From Aplidium turbinatum (taxonomy: Eukaryota > Chordata > Ascidiacea > Aplousobranchia > Polyclinidae), in assembly GCA_918807975.1 (NCBI GenBank), contig OU964923.1:28935235-28999234 (forward strand): DNA of 64,000 nt, given 5' to 3'. How positions within the stretch are numbered: the first letter of the stretch is position 1; each line of letters opens with the position of its first letter. The position numbers were made by a program, and so were the translations under genes. This document shows positions 37,059-47,999 of this stretch, piece after piece. Below the pieces are notes generated by a model. The model was given only the letters and a program-made list of their open reading frames with translations, was not told where the DNA came from and made no database searches.

Positions 37059-38493
37059 AATATTGCATACCAGTCTTTTATGAACAAATTAGAAAGAAAA
37101 TAAACACTGTATATTATTGCCGTTTTATAATGTTCCAAGGGTGTCCGACGTTTTCTTCGTAAACAGGTTTTCGTAAAACAATTGTTCGTAAGCAATTCTT
37201 CGTAAAAGCAATTCTTCGTAAAGCAATTCTTCGGGCATGCAATTGACCGTAATACTAATTGTTCGTAAACAAATGTTCATAAAAGTTAGGCTACAACTTT
37301 TTTTTTTAAAAACAGTTACATTTGTTTACGAATAATCAATTAGGGTAGCCTACAGTGGCGGCTCGTGAGCTTTGGTGATGGGGGTGCTGCAAATTTAGAT
37401 GGCAAGTATGACATCACAATGTAACAGGAACAGACGAGCGCCGAAGGCGCGAGCTTCCTAGGGGGGTCTGGGGGCATGCTCCCCCAGAAAATTTTGCACT
37501 TTTATATGCTCTAAAATGCCATTCCTGGTGTTTTCAGGACAAAAAATAAAAATTTTGAGCAGTTGAAAATGTGGACTTTTAGAACTTTGCAATAAAAAAA
37601 TTGCTTTTTCTTAAAGGTTAGTGCAAAATAGGAAATCTGAAGTAATAGATGAGAACATTTTGCTCATAATATGAATATCAGTAAATCATTTTATTTTTTG
37701 TCATTAACGCATCCGAGACCAAAAAGATACTACTAACTACTGTACAACTACAATAGTCGATATAGGCTTACCAGCACGTTAATGAACGGAAAAAGGTAGC
37801 AAAACCTTGAAAGGTTTAAAACGTGCCTGAATAGAAAATCATGTAGTATAGGCTATGTCTAGTTAGCACGGCCACAAAACCCAAAAAACAAACAGTAAAA
37901 AATAAAACATAAACAAGCACAAATGTAGTAATGAATGACATCCTAATGAAAAGTGTTGTGGATTGAATTTGTCAGTTCCAATATTGATGTGGAATGAGCA
38001 CTCAGCAGTAATCATAATAATAATAAGATGGAGAAAGAAAACCGAACATAAAAGAAACCCATCCTCATTCCTCAGGCAAAAGCCCGTTTCGATGTGGCCC
38101 AGGAGAGCAGATGTTGAGCTCTTTCTATGGTCAAACTGCACACCACACAGTAGCCTACGACGAGTCGACGATTGAGGTTTGAGATCCAGTTTAAGTTATT
38201 GTTTCTTGTCCTGGTGTGTGATGGAATGAATGAGCTGGTAGATGATGATGTCCTGATGGTGTTGATGAAGCTCTCATCTCCTTTGGTGTCGTGTTAGTTA
38301 TGGAGTGTTGCGTTTGCTGTTAATATCTACAAACATAAAAGTACAGCACAAGCAGTCAACATTATTGTTAGGTAGGCCTAATCTTTTGTAAAGTAATTTG
38401 GATTTCAACTGGAATCTTTACAAGAATGCAAAAACAGCCTTTCTACGTTGTCTTTCTATTGCGTATCCGTTTTGTTTGCTTAAATGAACATTG

Positions 38494-38760
38494 CTATAGT
38501 TTGTGGACAAAAAGTGACTTTGTATCACTCTTTCTAATTGAAGAAGGAAATTCGTTCCATGTTTTTACACCTGTGAATTCTATTGAATGCTGAGTTACAA
38601 GCGTTTTTGAGAAGTAAGGAATGTTTAGAGAATCATTATCATGGTTTCTTGTACACAGGCTGTAAACCTCTTTGACATATTTAAAACGGTTGGAGAAGCA
38701 ATCTGGTAGTAAATTGTTGTGAAATTTAAACACAAAAACACCAATTTCCAGTTTGAACAC
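38494..38760 (-). pseudogene. LINE reverse transcriptase C-terminal tail, fragment
   Basis: The minus-strand frame has FKFHNNLLPDCFSNRF, then TRNHDNDSLNIP, then HSIEFTGVKTWNEFPSSIR, a pattern seen at the very end of many LINE ORF2 proteins. Only ~88 residues remain. It may be the same kind of LINE as the fragment at 63,656-64,000, but the two do not overlap, so this cannot be tested here. Confidence 0.6.
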
Positions 38761-39589
38761 AATTGCTCAATTGATATCGAGATCTTGCTACAACTATCAT
38801 TGTTGAGACAAAAAATACGATGAATTCAAAGCAGACTTTTTCTCCTAATTTACAAGTAACAAGGAAGTGTCCAACATGAGAGTGACAATCTAGCCTATAC
38901 AATATACATTGGTTAAAATTATTTGCCGTATCATATATATAATATATATACATATAAGCACTGTTTTGTAAATAGTTACCAGTTTTAACAAATTAGATAG
39001 GCTATTAATAGGCCTAACCCGAAACATTAAAAGATTAATTAATCAGTACATACTTAACTTTAGGATGTCTTCTGAAGATTTGATTATGTGTGTCTGTGAA
39101 TATATAAATACAAAACTGTTGCCATTGATTGTCCGGACATTTCTTTTCCCAAATTGGTGTTTTGCATCATTGACAAGTTGAGCTTTCCGCTAAGTAGTGA
39201 GTTACTCAGTTAAGGCCATGGATGATCCAGCAAAGTTTTTCTTTAGCTGAAATACAAGATTTCTTGTGGATTGTCTGACAAATTTTATTATGATGGGTTA
39301 TTTCATTACTATGAATAACAAATAAACAAAAGACACAAAGTTCCTACAGTGGATGCTGCACATGCACTATAACTAGGGTGGATACAACTTAGGTAAACAG
39401 TGGGATAAACTACAAAACATAAGTTACTTAGAAATAAACTGCTCCATATCAACTGGAACCAAGCTTATTTATAGACAAAATCCATTCTTCTTGTTTTCTT
39501 TTGAGCAAAAAGGTAAATGACTTTGTCATTAATGTCTGGGAGATAAAAAAAATTTTCTCCGTTGAAATGATGGCAAGAGCATTTAGTGA

Positions 39590-40018
39590 TTAGAGCCTTT
39601 CTTGATTGATGGTACTCCTCAAAAATCTTTTGATTCTTTTTAATGTTGAAAAGCAGCGTTCAGGCTCTGCTGTGGTCATAGGAATGGTCAGGGGGAATTT
39701 TACCAGTTTGGAAATTTCACTGAGAGCATCATTTAAATTACTTTTCTGAATAAATGTCAACAATTCAAATAACGTGGAATATTCATGCATGTCTGACCTG
39801 CTGCAGAATACCGCAAGTTCAGTTTCAAACTTTTCTTTTTCTATAATGATGGGATATGCTTCAACAGTTACTGCCACCTCATGTATGGGCAGTTTATTCT
39901 TAAAGCTATTGAAGCTTCTCTTGTTGAACAATTTTGCAGCTACTAATTGTTTGGGGAAGGAATATCTAGCCATTATGTCAACGCATATGCAGTCACACAC
40001 CTCCTTCGCTTCAGCCAT
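39590..40018 (-). pseudogene. hAT transposase, C-terminal part (ZMYM1-like), broken
   Basis: The frame begins MAEAKEVCDCICVDI and holds LVAAKLFNKRSF and VEAYPIIIEKEKFETELAVF, then the dimerisation signature TTAEPERCFSTLKRIKRF and LRSTINQERL. It then meets a stop, although NALAIIST-like residues continue in another frame, so there is at least one frameshift. The BED/TTF finger and the first part of the catalytic core are not recognisable upstream to 40,863. It belongs to the hAT at 37,353-42,800. Confidence 0.85.
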
Positions 40019-41408
40019 AAGTGTTTTTGAAGAATTCTCACAGTACTTTTGAGTTTCTTATCACAGAAATTGCACTTTTGAAATTGCTTATATATTCATG
40101 TACTTTCAACACATCAATATCTCGAGATTGCATTTGGTTGAAAATCACTTCAACATGAGGCATTATTTGATGAAACAGCTGCAACCAACACAGCAATTTT
40201 TGTAGGTAAGGTAATGCAAAATACCTGTTGCTTCTGAAATGGTATGATCAATGGTTGATGTTGAGTGTTGACTGTATTTCATCAAGGCAGAATTTTAAAG
40301 GTTCCAAATGTTCATAAACTTTATTAACTGTTCATATATGAAAGTTCACATTGACAGCACCACGTTGCAGCCTCCCATGTCATGACCTATCCTTCTACCA
40401 GTCTACAACTTGCTGCACAAGTAGACTAGCACTAATAAACAATCAACACACAGCCTGAAAATAACAATGCGATGTGGAATTAATGTAAATATAGCAGACC
40501 CTGCTCAGCAAAATGCTGATAAAAAATCTAGCCAATTAAGAAGTTGCGTTGTTCTTACAGTTACACCCCTAGATTTTTGACCTTAACTTATATCACAAAT
40601 AAACAATGAACCTAGCTTAAATTTAATTAAGTAAGAACGATAATGATAACCTAGTCTAAGCTTTATCGTTTAGTTCAGAAAGCAAAGCACATTAGTCTAA
40701 CCATGTAACAGCATCAGTCGCAGCCACCTAACATTGTCCTTGAAAACGATCAAGTATACTTGCAACAATAGCTAGCCTGACAGGCAACTGCAAAATTTGC
40801 AGTTTGGAATTGTGCAGTTTTAAAGCAACCTCAGCCAAATATAACGTCACCATTCCCGTTTGAAGGGTTGCCAGATGTTTTCAAAATTTCCAGCCCAAAA
40901 GCAATTTCAAACTAGCCCAAAATAGCCCAATATTGTTGCTTGTATAAACTATCCCAAAATTAGAAGAATTCGTTCACAAAATCAGTCCAAATTGATGAAA
41001 CACAATCAATCATCAAAGATCTTATTTCTCACACTTAAAAAAACACCTAAACAGCAAGGCACAGTCCTAAATGTGCAATAATGCAAGATATATACAATAA
41101 GGATTTAAAATTAATTGTATCAAGAAATAACAAAAACGTTGCCCAAAAAAAACAATGATGAAGGGAACATTGAAACTATTTTTTCATTCTGTTTACTTCT
41201 GCCTAATTGCTTGTACCACTAAATGATTGTTCAACAGATTAGTTGCTGGAATATTATGTTGTTTGATGCTACCTTCGAGTCTTCGACCTTTGTATTAAAT
41301 ACTGTAAAAGTACACATAAATGCAACGATTTACACTCAAACTAACACATTAAATTGTTACACTTTGGAAATCACATCAGCAGTTCAAAAACAGTGTCTGC
41401 ATTAGTTT

Positions 41409-41690
41409 CTAAATCACTAGTGTTAGCTTGGGAGTCGCTTTCAATGGTGTACATATCCAAGGTAAACAAACAATACATGGCTCGTGTCGGTTGAAATTTG
41501 TTGCAATAAACACCACAACGAGCCATATAACCCCAAATACCCCAATGCGTTCAACTGCTACATTGCTGAAGGGCAATGGAAGCAGGGAGAGAACAAATTG
41601 TGCCACTCTGGTAGTAGACAGTAAGACAGAGCACTGGGAGCAGGTAATAATTAATAGATCAAACAAGCAGCCATACCATTCCTCCTTCAC
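41409..41690 (-). pseudogene. hAT dimerisation-domain fragment, different family
   Basis: The minus-strand frame includes RVAQFVLSLLPLPFSNVAVERI, the start of a hATC domain of the group with 'PxSNAxVER' rather than the ZMYM1-like type next door. The rest of the transposase is missing or unreadable. It ends where the nested MITE begins. Confidence 0.55.
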
Positions 41691-42260
41691 AGTGCCGGAT
41701 TAACTATAGTAGCAGATGTAGCAGGTGCTACGGGCCCCGCGCTTGGTGAGCAAAACATTTGTTTTTGCAAAAAAGCTGTCGAACATAGTTGGTAAGTAAT
41801 TTTTGGCTTGCAAACTGGAATGGCATGGGAGAATATTATAGTTGTAGGATTAAATTACTTAGTCCCAACGTCTTATCCCTTCCTAATTATTGTAAACTTT
41901 AAAAACTGGTAATTTCCGCTGGAGGCAACTGCCTGTTCTGATCAACCTTCTATACAACATCTAACTACAGTATTTCACTTCGATTAAAGAAAACAACATT
42001 GACACCACGTTTCCTAACTGACAATTTGTTATGCATTTATCTATGTATGATGGTATACTAATTGTAGGCTACAGGAAAGAGATCATTTTCAAAATTGAAG
42101 TTGATTAAAAACTAGCCTATCTGCGAAACACGATGGGGCAAGAGCGGCTACACTATAATCAAAAAGTATCAAATCTATAAAATATTCAATTACTTCCCAG
42201 TCATTATCTGTACATCAAATCAATCTGCTACAGGCCCGGCGCTTGTTTAATCCGGCACTG
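41690..42260. mobile_element. hAT MITE, 571 bp, innermost of the hAT stack
   Basis: The ends are CAGTGCCGGATTAA and its exact complement. Flanks CTCCTTCA (41682-41689) and CTCCTTTA (42261-42268) agree at seven of eight positions. Subterminal GTAGCAGGTGCTACGGGCC and its partner GGCCCGGCGCTTG extend the inverted similarity. It is non-coding. Confidence 0.88.
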
Positions 42261-42855
42261 CTCCTTTACGTGACGTTTTCGTCACTTTTCCGCTAAGGCG
42301 CTACGTAATCCAGTTTAACAGAAAAAAGTTCACCTAAAATTCACTCTGATTCATTCACTGTAAAGCGAAATTTATAGAATTTCATTGAAAACTGTTGTGA
42401 TTTTTTGCTATTTTATGCTTAATATTGCTCCAAAAACAAGCCCAAAAACCCGCAGTAAAAAACAAAAACAAGCCCAAAAACCCGCAACCCGCGACTACTC
42501 AATTTTTCCCGCAACTCTTCAACCAAACTAGCCCAATTCCGCGGGAAAACCGCGGACCTGGCAACCTTGCCCGTTTGTTTGTTTTTTATAAGATCGCAAC
42601 TGCAGAGCTTGCAGTTTAGAGTTTCCAAATATAAAACTTGAAAAATCATAATAATTTTTAAAATACAGAAATTATGAAACTTCTAGTCGGTAGGATCTAT
42701 AGAGAAAATAAAAAAAAACGTAAAATTAATAGAAAAAATAAATTCTGAAATGTGCAGGGGGTGCTGCAGTTCTGCAGTTTCTATAGACGAGCCGCCACTG
42801 GTAGCCTATATGCTAGAGATGTGCTAATTGTGCTTAAACACATAATTGTGCCACT

Positions 42856-42988
42856 GAAAGAAATCTGCAGCTCCTTGCCCGTTCAAAGCGCTGGTATGCT
42901 GACGGCACCTTCAAGACAGTGCTTTCACTGTTTGAACAGCTTTACACAATACACGGACTGACGGAAAACACTTCAGTGCCTCTGGTGT
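42856..42988 (+). pseudogene. MULE transposase, first piece
   Basis: ERNLQLLARSKRWYADGTFK, then LFEQLYTIHGL and SVPLV, match the start of the MULE transposase domain (RW..DGTFK.....QLYTIH). A stop lies just upstream in this frame and nothing of the FLYWCH-type N-terminus is seen, so it was already truncated. The reading continues at 57,260 beyond the BEL/Pao insertion: the target GGTGT falls in a Leu-Val-Tyr stretch (PLV|YALL). Confidence 0.88.
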
Positions 42989-43507
42989 TGGTCACAGCGG
43001 TAAACCATAATCTCTTCGTGGGAAAATTGTAACATAAAGTTCCCTAATCCGTTCGTCTGTATATAATGACCGAAGAAACACACACTTGAACTTCTTTTCA
43101 AACAGTGTATTTCTGTAAAATTAGCCCGCGGCTATCGAAATGGGGTGCAACGCGATACACCTCTAAAACTGTCACTACGATACAGATTACTTGGATAAAA
43201 GACGGAGAATTTGTCCAGCTAGCAAGCACCAAATAAACCAGTTAAATGTGCGACCGACTTCCAACAAACAACTTCGAGAATGAATCAGAAAAATTTGTGA
43301 TAACTCAAAGGCACGAGAGCAGTTCGTGACGCAATATTTCATGTCCAAACAGGTCTCAAACTGAAACAGGTTTAAACCGGTTTGACACAGTCTTACAAAC
43401 GATGGTGCAATTTTGGCTCATGTTTTAGGAATTTCCATGACGTAATATTCAGTAGACTTGAACGGTTTTTATATGACGTTTGACCAGGCGAACAACCGTC
43501 TGGGACA
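42989..43507 (-). repeat. 3' LTR of the outer BEL/Pao element
   Basis: A 519-bp LTR in minus orientation, with TGGTCACAGCGG at its low-coordinate edge. It starts TG and ends CA when read on its own strand. It is nearly identical to 56741-57259. The duplication GGTGT abuts it. Confidence 0.93.
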
Positions 43508-46500
43508 TAGCGGCCCCTAGTTATGACAGTCTGACATGGCATAACTAAAAAAGAATTGACGACAATTGTGAGCCAATGAATAAAAACACATGATACACAA
43601 ATTGTTTGAATCACTCACGTTTAAGTTAATACGCAAATACAAAGGGCATGCAAAGAATGAACAGCAATAAGAATAAACACGACGATACATGAAATTGGTA
43701 CCATAGGTAGTAGGTACACGCAAAAAATGACGCTATATACAATGGTTGCGATAATAACCGACTGTTGTGGGCTCAGACAAGTGTCGGCCACCGCAGACAA
43801 AACCAGGCTCAAACCCTAACACTTAGGTGTTCTTTACGGGGGCGAGGCACGAAATATCCCTCAACACATAGTCTACTTTCACTTTCCCCGTACTCTCATC
43901 ATAGTTGCAGACTGCAACTTTAGCTCTACGAACCACAGGCTTCCCTTTCCTAATTTGTGGAACTACCTCATGCACCCTCCCAAGTTGATACTTCCCACGT
44001 TTACCAATGTCCTGGAGAGAACCTACCACTACAAGTTGACCAGGCTCCAAAATCTCGGCCATTTTTAGCCATTTTTTCCGGCCCTGAAGACCTGGCAAGT
44101 AAAAATCGATCCATTTACTCCAAAACTGCTGAGAAAGTGACAAATTGAACCGATAATCCCTTCTTAGTTGGTCACGATCATGTGGTTGCCCAACAGCACA
44201 GTATGGGTCTAAGTATGGGGTCAAAAGTGAGGCAGGGGTGATGACAGTAAAATCCCTAGGGTCGTCACTCAAAGGTACCAAAGGGCGTTCGTTCACGATC
44301 CGAACGGCACTGCCTGTGTACGTAAGCAGTTCAATAAAATTGGGCTTACGAATTGAAGAGTCCAAAATGTGAAAAAATGCAATTTTAAATTGTTTGACCA
44401 TTGCCTCCCAGGCGCCACCTTGCGCCGGAGCATACGGAGGTATAAATTCCCAGTTTATCTCTCTCTGTCTCAGGGCGTTGTGAAATTCAGCTGATCCTAT
44501 CAACTCGGGTAACTTCTTAAATGCTGCCTGAAAGGTACTTCCATTGTCGGAATAGATAGCATTAACCTGCCCATGTAAATCTGTAAACCTTGTAAAGGCA
44601 AGTAAAAAATCACTCAGCGACAATGACGTAACCAGCTCAACATGAATAGCGCGAGATGCCATACATGTGAACAAGAGTCCCCAAGCTTTTTTGTGACTTC
44701 TACCTTCAACGAAAGTTAAAGGTCCAAGATAGTCTAAGCCGCAATCAAAAAAGGGTTTCCTATGCGCAGTTGTGCGAGACAAAGGTAAATCAGACATGAG
44801 CTGCCTTATGGGTCGAGCTTTCTCAATCGCGCATACACCACAGTCATTAAGATACCTCTTCACGGAGGCATTACCATTAGCGATCCAAAACTTCTGCCGT
44901 GTAGACAACAAAGTGTGCTGTACTCCACAGTGCGCATTTCCATTATGATGCGACAGTACAACAAGCCTATAGTGAAGGGGTGCTTCGAAGGCAAAACAAT
45001 CGGATGCTTTGCTTCAAAAGAGATCTCGGGAGAGTTACTTAAGCGCCCTTCAATGCGGATTACACCAGCGTCATCTACACAAGGTCTGTACTTTTTAAGT
45101 GAACGTAATTCTTTCAAGCGTTCCTTCTCACGTTGCGAAGCGCCAACACTACCCCGCTTTATCACTTCCTCAAGTGCATCCGGCGATCGTTTGGTCATTA
45201 AATGTAACACATCGCCATACACGCTTTTCTGAACAAACTTCACAGTTAAGTCTAAGGCTCTATTAAGATAAGAGGCGTCAAGTTTTGGCTTCATAAAGCT
45301 ACGCTTTTTCGTTTTACAGCACAAAAATTCAACAAAAGCAACCAAATAAGCGATTCTCTTTTTCATAACATACAAAGAAGGTGCGGCCTCGATCAATCTG
45401 TGAAGGCCACCCTGTCCAACGTCAAGCGACTCCTCTTCGTCACGAAGATATAGGCTATGGACAGGTACTGGAGTGGCATTTTCTACAGATGGAATTTCCT
45501 CACACTGGTAGAGAAGACTAGAACCATTTAACCACAACTCTCGAAATTCTTTCTTTGTAATAAGATTTGGCCTTGTGCCAACATCAGCTGGGTTCATATC
45601 GGTAGGGCAAAAACGCCAATCCTGGGCTCCAGACAACAATAAAATATGCTCAACTCGACGCGTAATAAACTTATTCAAACGTAAATCAGGGTTTTTAACC
45701 CACTGCAACACAGTAGCCTACGAGAATCACACCAAAAATACTTAAGGCAGTCGGGCATCTTCAATGCCTCGTAGGCCTGCTTCACGAGTCTGGCTGTATT
45801 CAAAGCGGCAACAAGCTCTTTCCTAGCTATCGGCCAAGAAAACTGATTTTTTACAACAATGGTAGATTTACCCAGAACGAAAGACACACTCGGAACTCCG
45901 TTAACCAGTCTACGTAAGTAAACAACAGAAGAGAAAGCTTGATTCGAAGCATCACTAAACCCATGCAATTGATATGAAACAATATCATCCGGACTGCACA
46001 CACCAGAGTTTGCAAAATACCATCTCGGTAACGAAAAATCCTTAAGCAGGTCCAAAGAGCGAAGCCACGACTCCCACTCTTTAACAAAGCTATCAGGGAC
46101 CTCGGTGTCCCAATCAAACTTGTCTATCGCCAATTGCTGAAGTATAAGGCGTGCTTTTAGAAAAAATGGCGCTCCAAAGCCTAGCGGATCAAAATTTTGT
46201 CCAAGCTGACTGAGCATACTTCGGCGCGTGTGTTTAGTTAAGGGCTTTAAGGAACATGCGATACGCATCTCGTCAGACTCGGTTTGCCACACACAACCCA
46301 ATGTCTTCGCTGATGGCAAAGTCATATTTTCAGTCTGAAAGTCAATGTCACGAATCAAAGGTGAAAGCATCTCATTATCCAAATTTGACAAGACAATCAT
46401 AGCTTCCTTGTTAGCACACCACTTACCAAGTTTAAACCCACGGCTATCAAACAAAGCAATTGATTCATGAGTGATTTGCTGAGCTTCCTCTAAGCTATCA

Positions 46501-47478
46501 GCCGAAAATATAAAATCATCCATGTACATATTATTTGCAATATTGCAGAGAGTCAATTCACCAGCACTGCTGGGATTCTGCTCGATCATTTTCTTTATAG
46601 CCAAGCAAGCGATATACGGGCTACTCTTTATTCCCCAAGGGTGTACACAAAAACGAAATGGTACCATCCTACCATTTTCAAGGTCATCATCTTCAAACCA
46701 CAATATACGAAACAAATCCCTTTGCGACTCAGGTAACTTTATTTGAAAGAAGCATTTAGTCACATCAGCCATAAGACCAAATCTACCAAGCCGAAATCTA
46801 GCCAAGACATCTACCAGAGGGTTTAACAAGTCAGGACCCGAAAACATTACATCATTAACACAAGTTCCTCGAAATTCAGACTTGCCATCGTAAACAATGC
46901 GCTTTTTTAATTGTGACGTAACAAAGTATGGTAAATACCATTCAAATCCCTTGACATTTCCTGCTTCACCAGTAGGCTACGCTCAATATAGCCATTTGAT
47001 TTAAGATCTTTCATGGTGTCAGTAAGGAAATCACGAAGTTCAGGTTGTTTTAAAGCCTTCTTCCTTAAAGCAGCAACTCTATCTGACGCCAACACAAAAT
47101 TGTTAGGTAGATCAATATCTTCCTTCAACGGAACAAGTATCTCAAATCGACCATCTTTCAACTCAATATTCGGTTCAACAAGTTCTCTAGCCAACTTATC
47201 ATTGCGAGACAATTCACAGGTTTCATTTTGCAACGTCAAATCCTGAATGACTTTATTCAGGTCTGCTATTTCCATATCACGAGACTGAATTTTACGCTGA
47301 AAGCCAGAGATGACATCCGACTCTGAAGACGTCTGCACTCTGCACACTTTAGCAACGCTTTCATCTAAGGGTGACTTACCACCACAAGCCAACCAGCCGA
47401 GAGGAGTGAGCAAAGCATGTGGTTCACTACGATTTTCACCAACACGCTCTTTTTTTGCACACATCAAATAAGCGTTGT

Positions 47479-47999
47479 TGTTACAGACGGTTGTTCGCCT
47501 TGTCAAACGTCATGTAGAAACCGTTCGGGTCTACTGAATATTACGTCATGGAAATTCCTAAAACATGAGCCAAAATTGCGCCATCGTCCGTAAGACTCGT
47601 GTCAGACCGGTTTAAACCTGTTTCAGTTTGAGACCTGTTTGGACATGAAATATTGCGTCACGAACTGCTCTCGTGCCTTTGAGTTATCACAAATTTTTCT
47701 GATTCATTCTCGAAGTTGTTTGTTGGAAGTCGGTCGCACATTTAATTGGTTTATTTGGTGCTTGCTAGCTGGACAAATTCTCCGTCTTTTATCCAAGTAA
47801 TCTGTATCGTAGTGACAGTTTTAGAGGTGTAGGCATTGCACCAGTCATTTCGATAGCCGCGGGCTAATTTTACAGAAATACACTGTTTGAAAAGAAGTTC
47901 AAGTGTGTGTTTCTTCGGTCATTATATACAGACGAACGGATTCGGGAACTTTATGTTAAAATTTTCCCACGAAGAGATTATGGTTTACCGCTGTGACCA
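47479..47999 (+). repeat. 5' LTR of the nested BEL/Pao element
   Basis: A 521-bp LTR, starting TGTTACAGACGG and ending GCTGTGACCA. It matches 52926-53447 with few differences. No obvious tRNA-complementary primer site was recognised directly downstream. Confidence 0.92.

Larger units (their letters stand above)
40863..42569. mobile_element. hAT nested in the 37,353 hAT, 1.7 kb
   Basis: The ends are AAGGGTTGCCAG and, inverted, CAAGGTTGCCAG, flanked by perfect CCCGTTTG (40855-40862 and 42570-42577). Both subterminal regions are rich in AGCCCAAAA-like blocks. It contains a second, distinct hAT dimerisation fragment (41,409-41,690) and a MITE (41,690-42,260). Confidence 0.88.
37353..42800. mobile_element. 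hAT (ZMYM1-like transposase group), 5.4 kb
   Basis: The ends are CAGTGGCGGCTCGT and its exact complement, with GTAGCCTA on both sides (37345-37352 and 42801-42808). Just inside each end is a GGGTGCTGC block. A G/C hairpin (GGGGGTCTGGGGG, CTCCCCCAGAAAATTTT) lies at ~37,460-37,496. A broken transposase C-terminus lies at 39,590-40,018 on the minus strand. A smaller hAT (40,863-42,569) and a LINE fragment lie inside. Confidence 0.92.
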
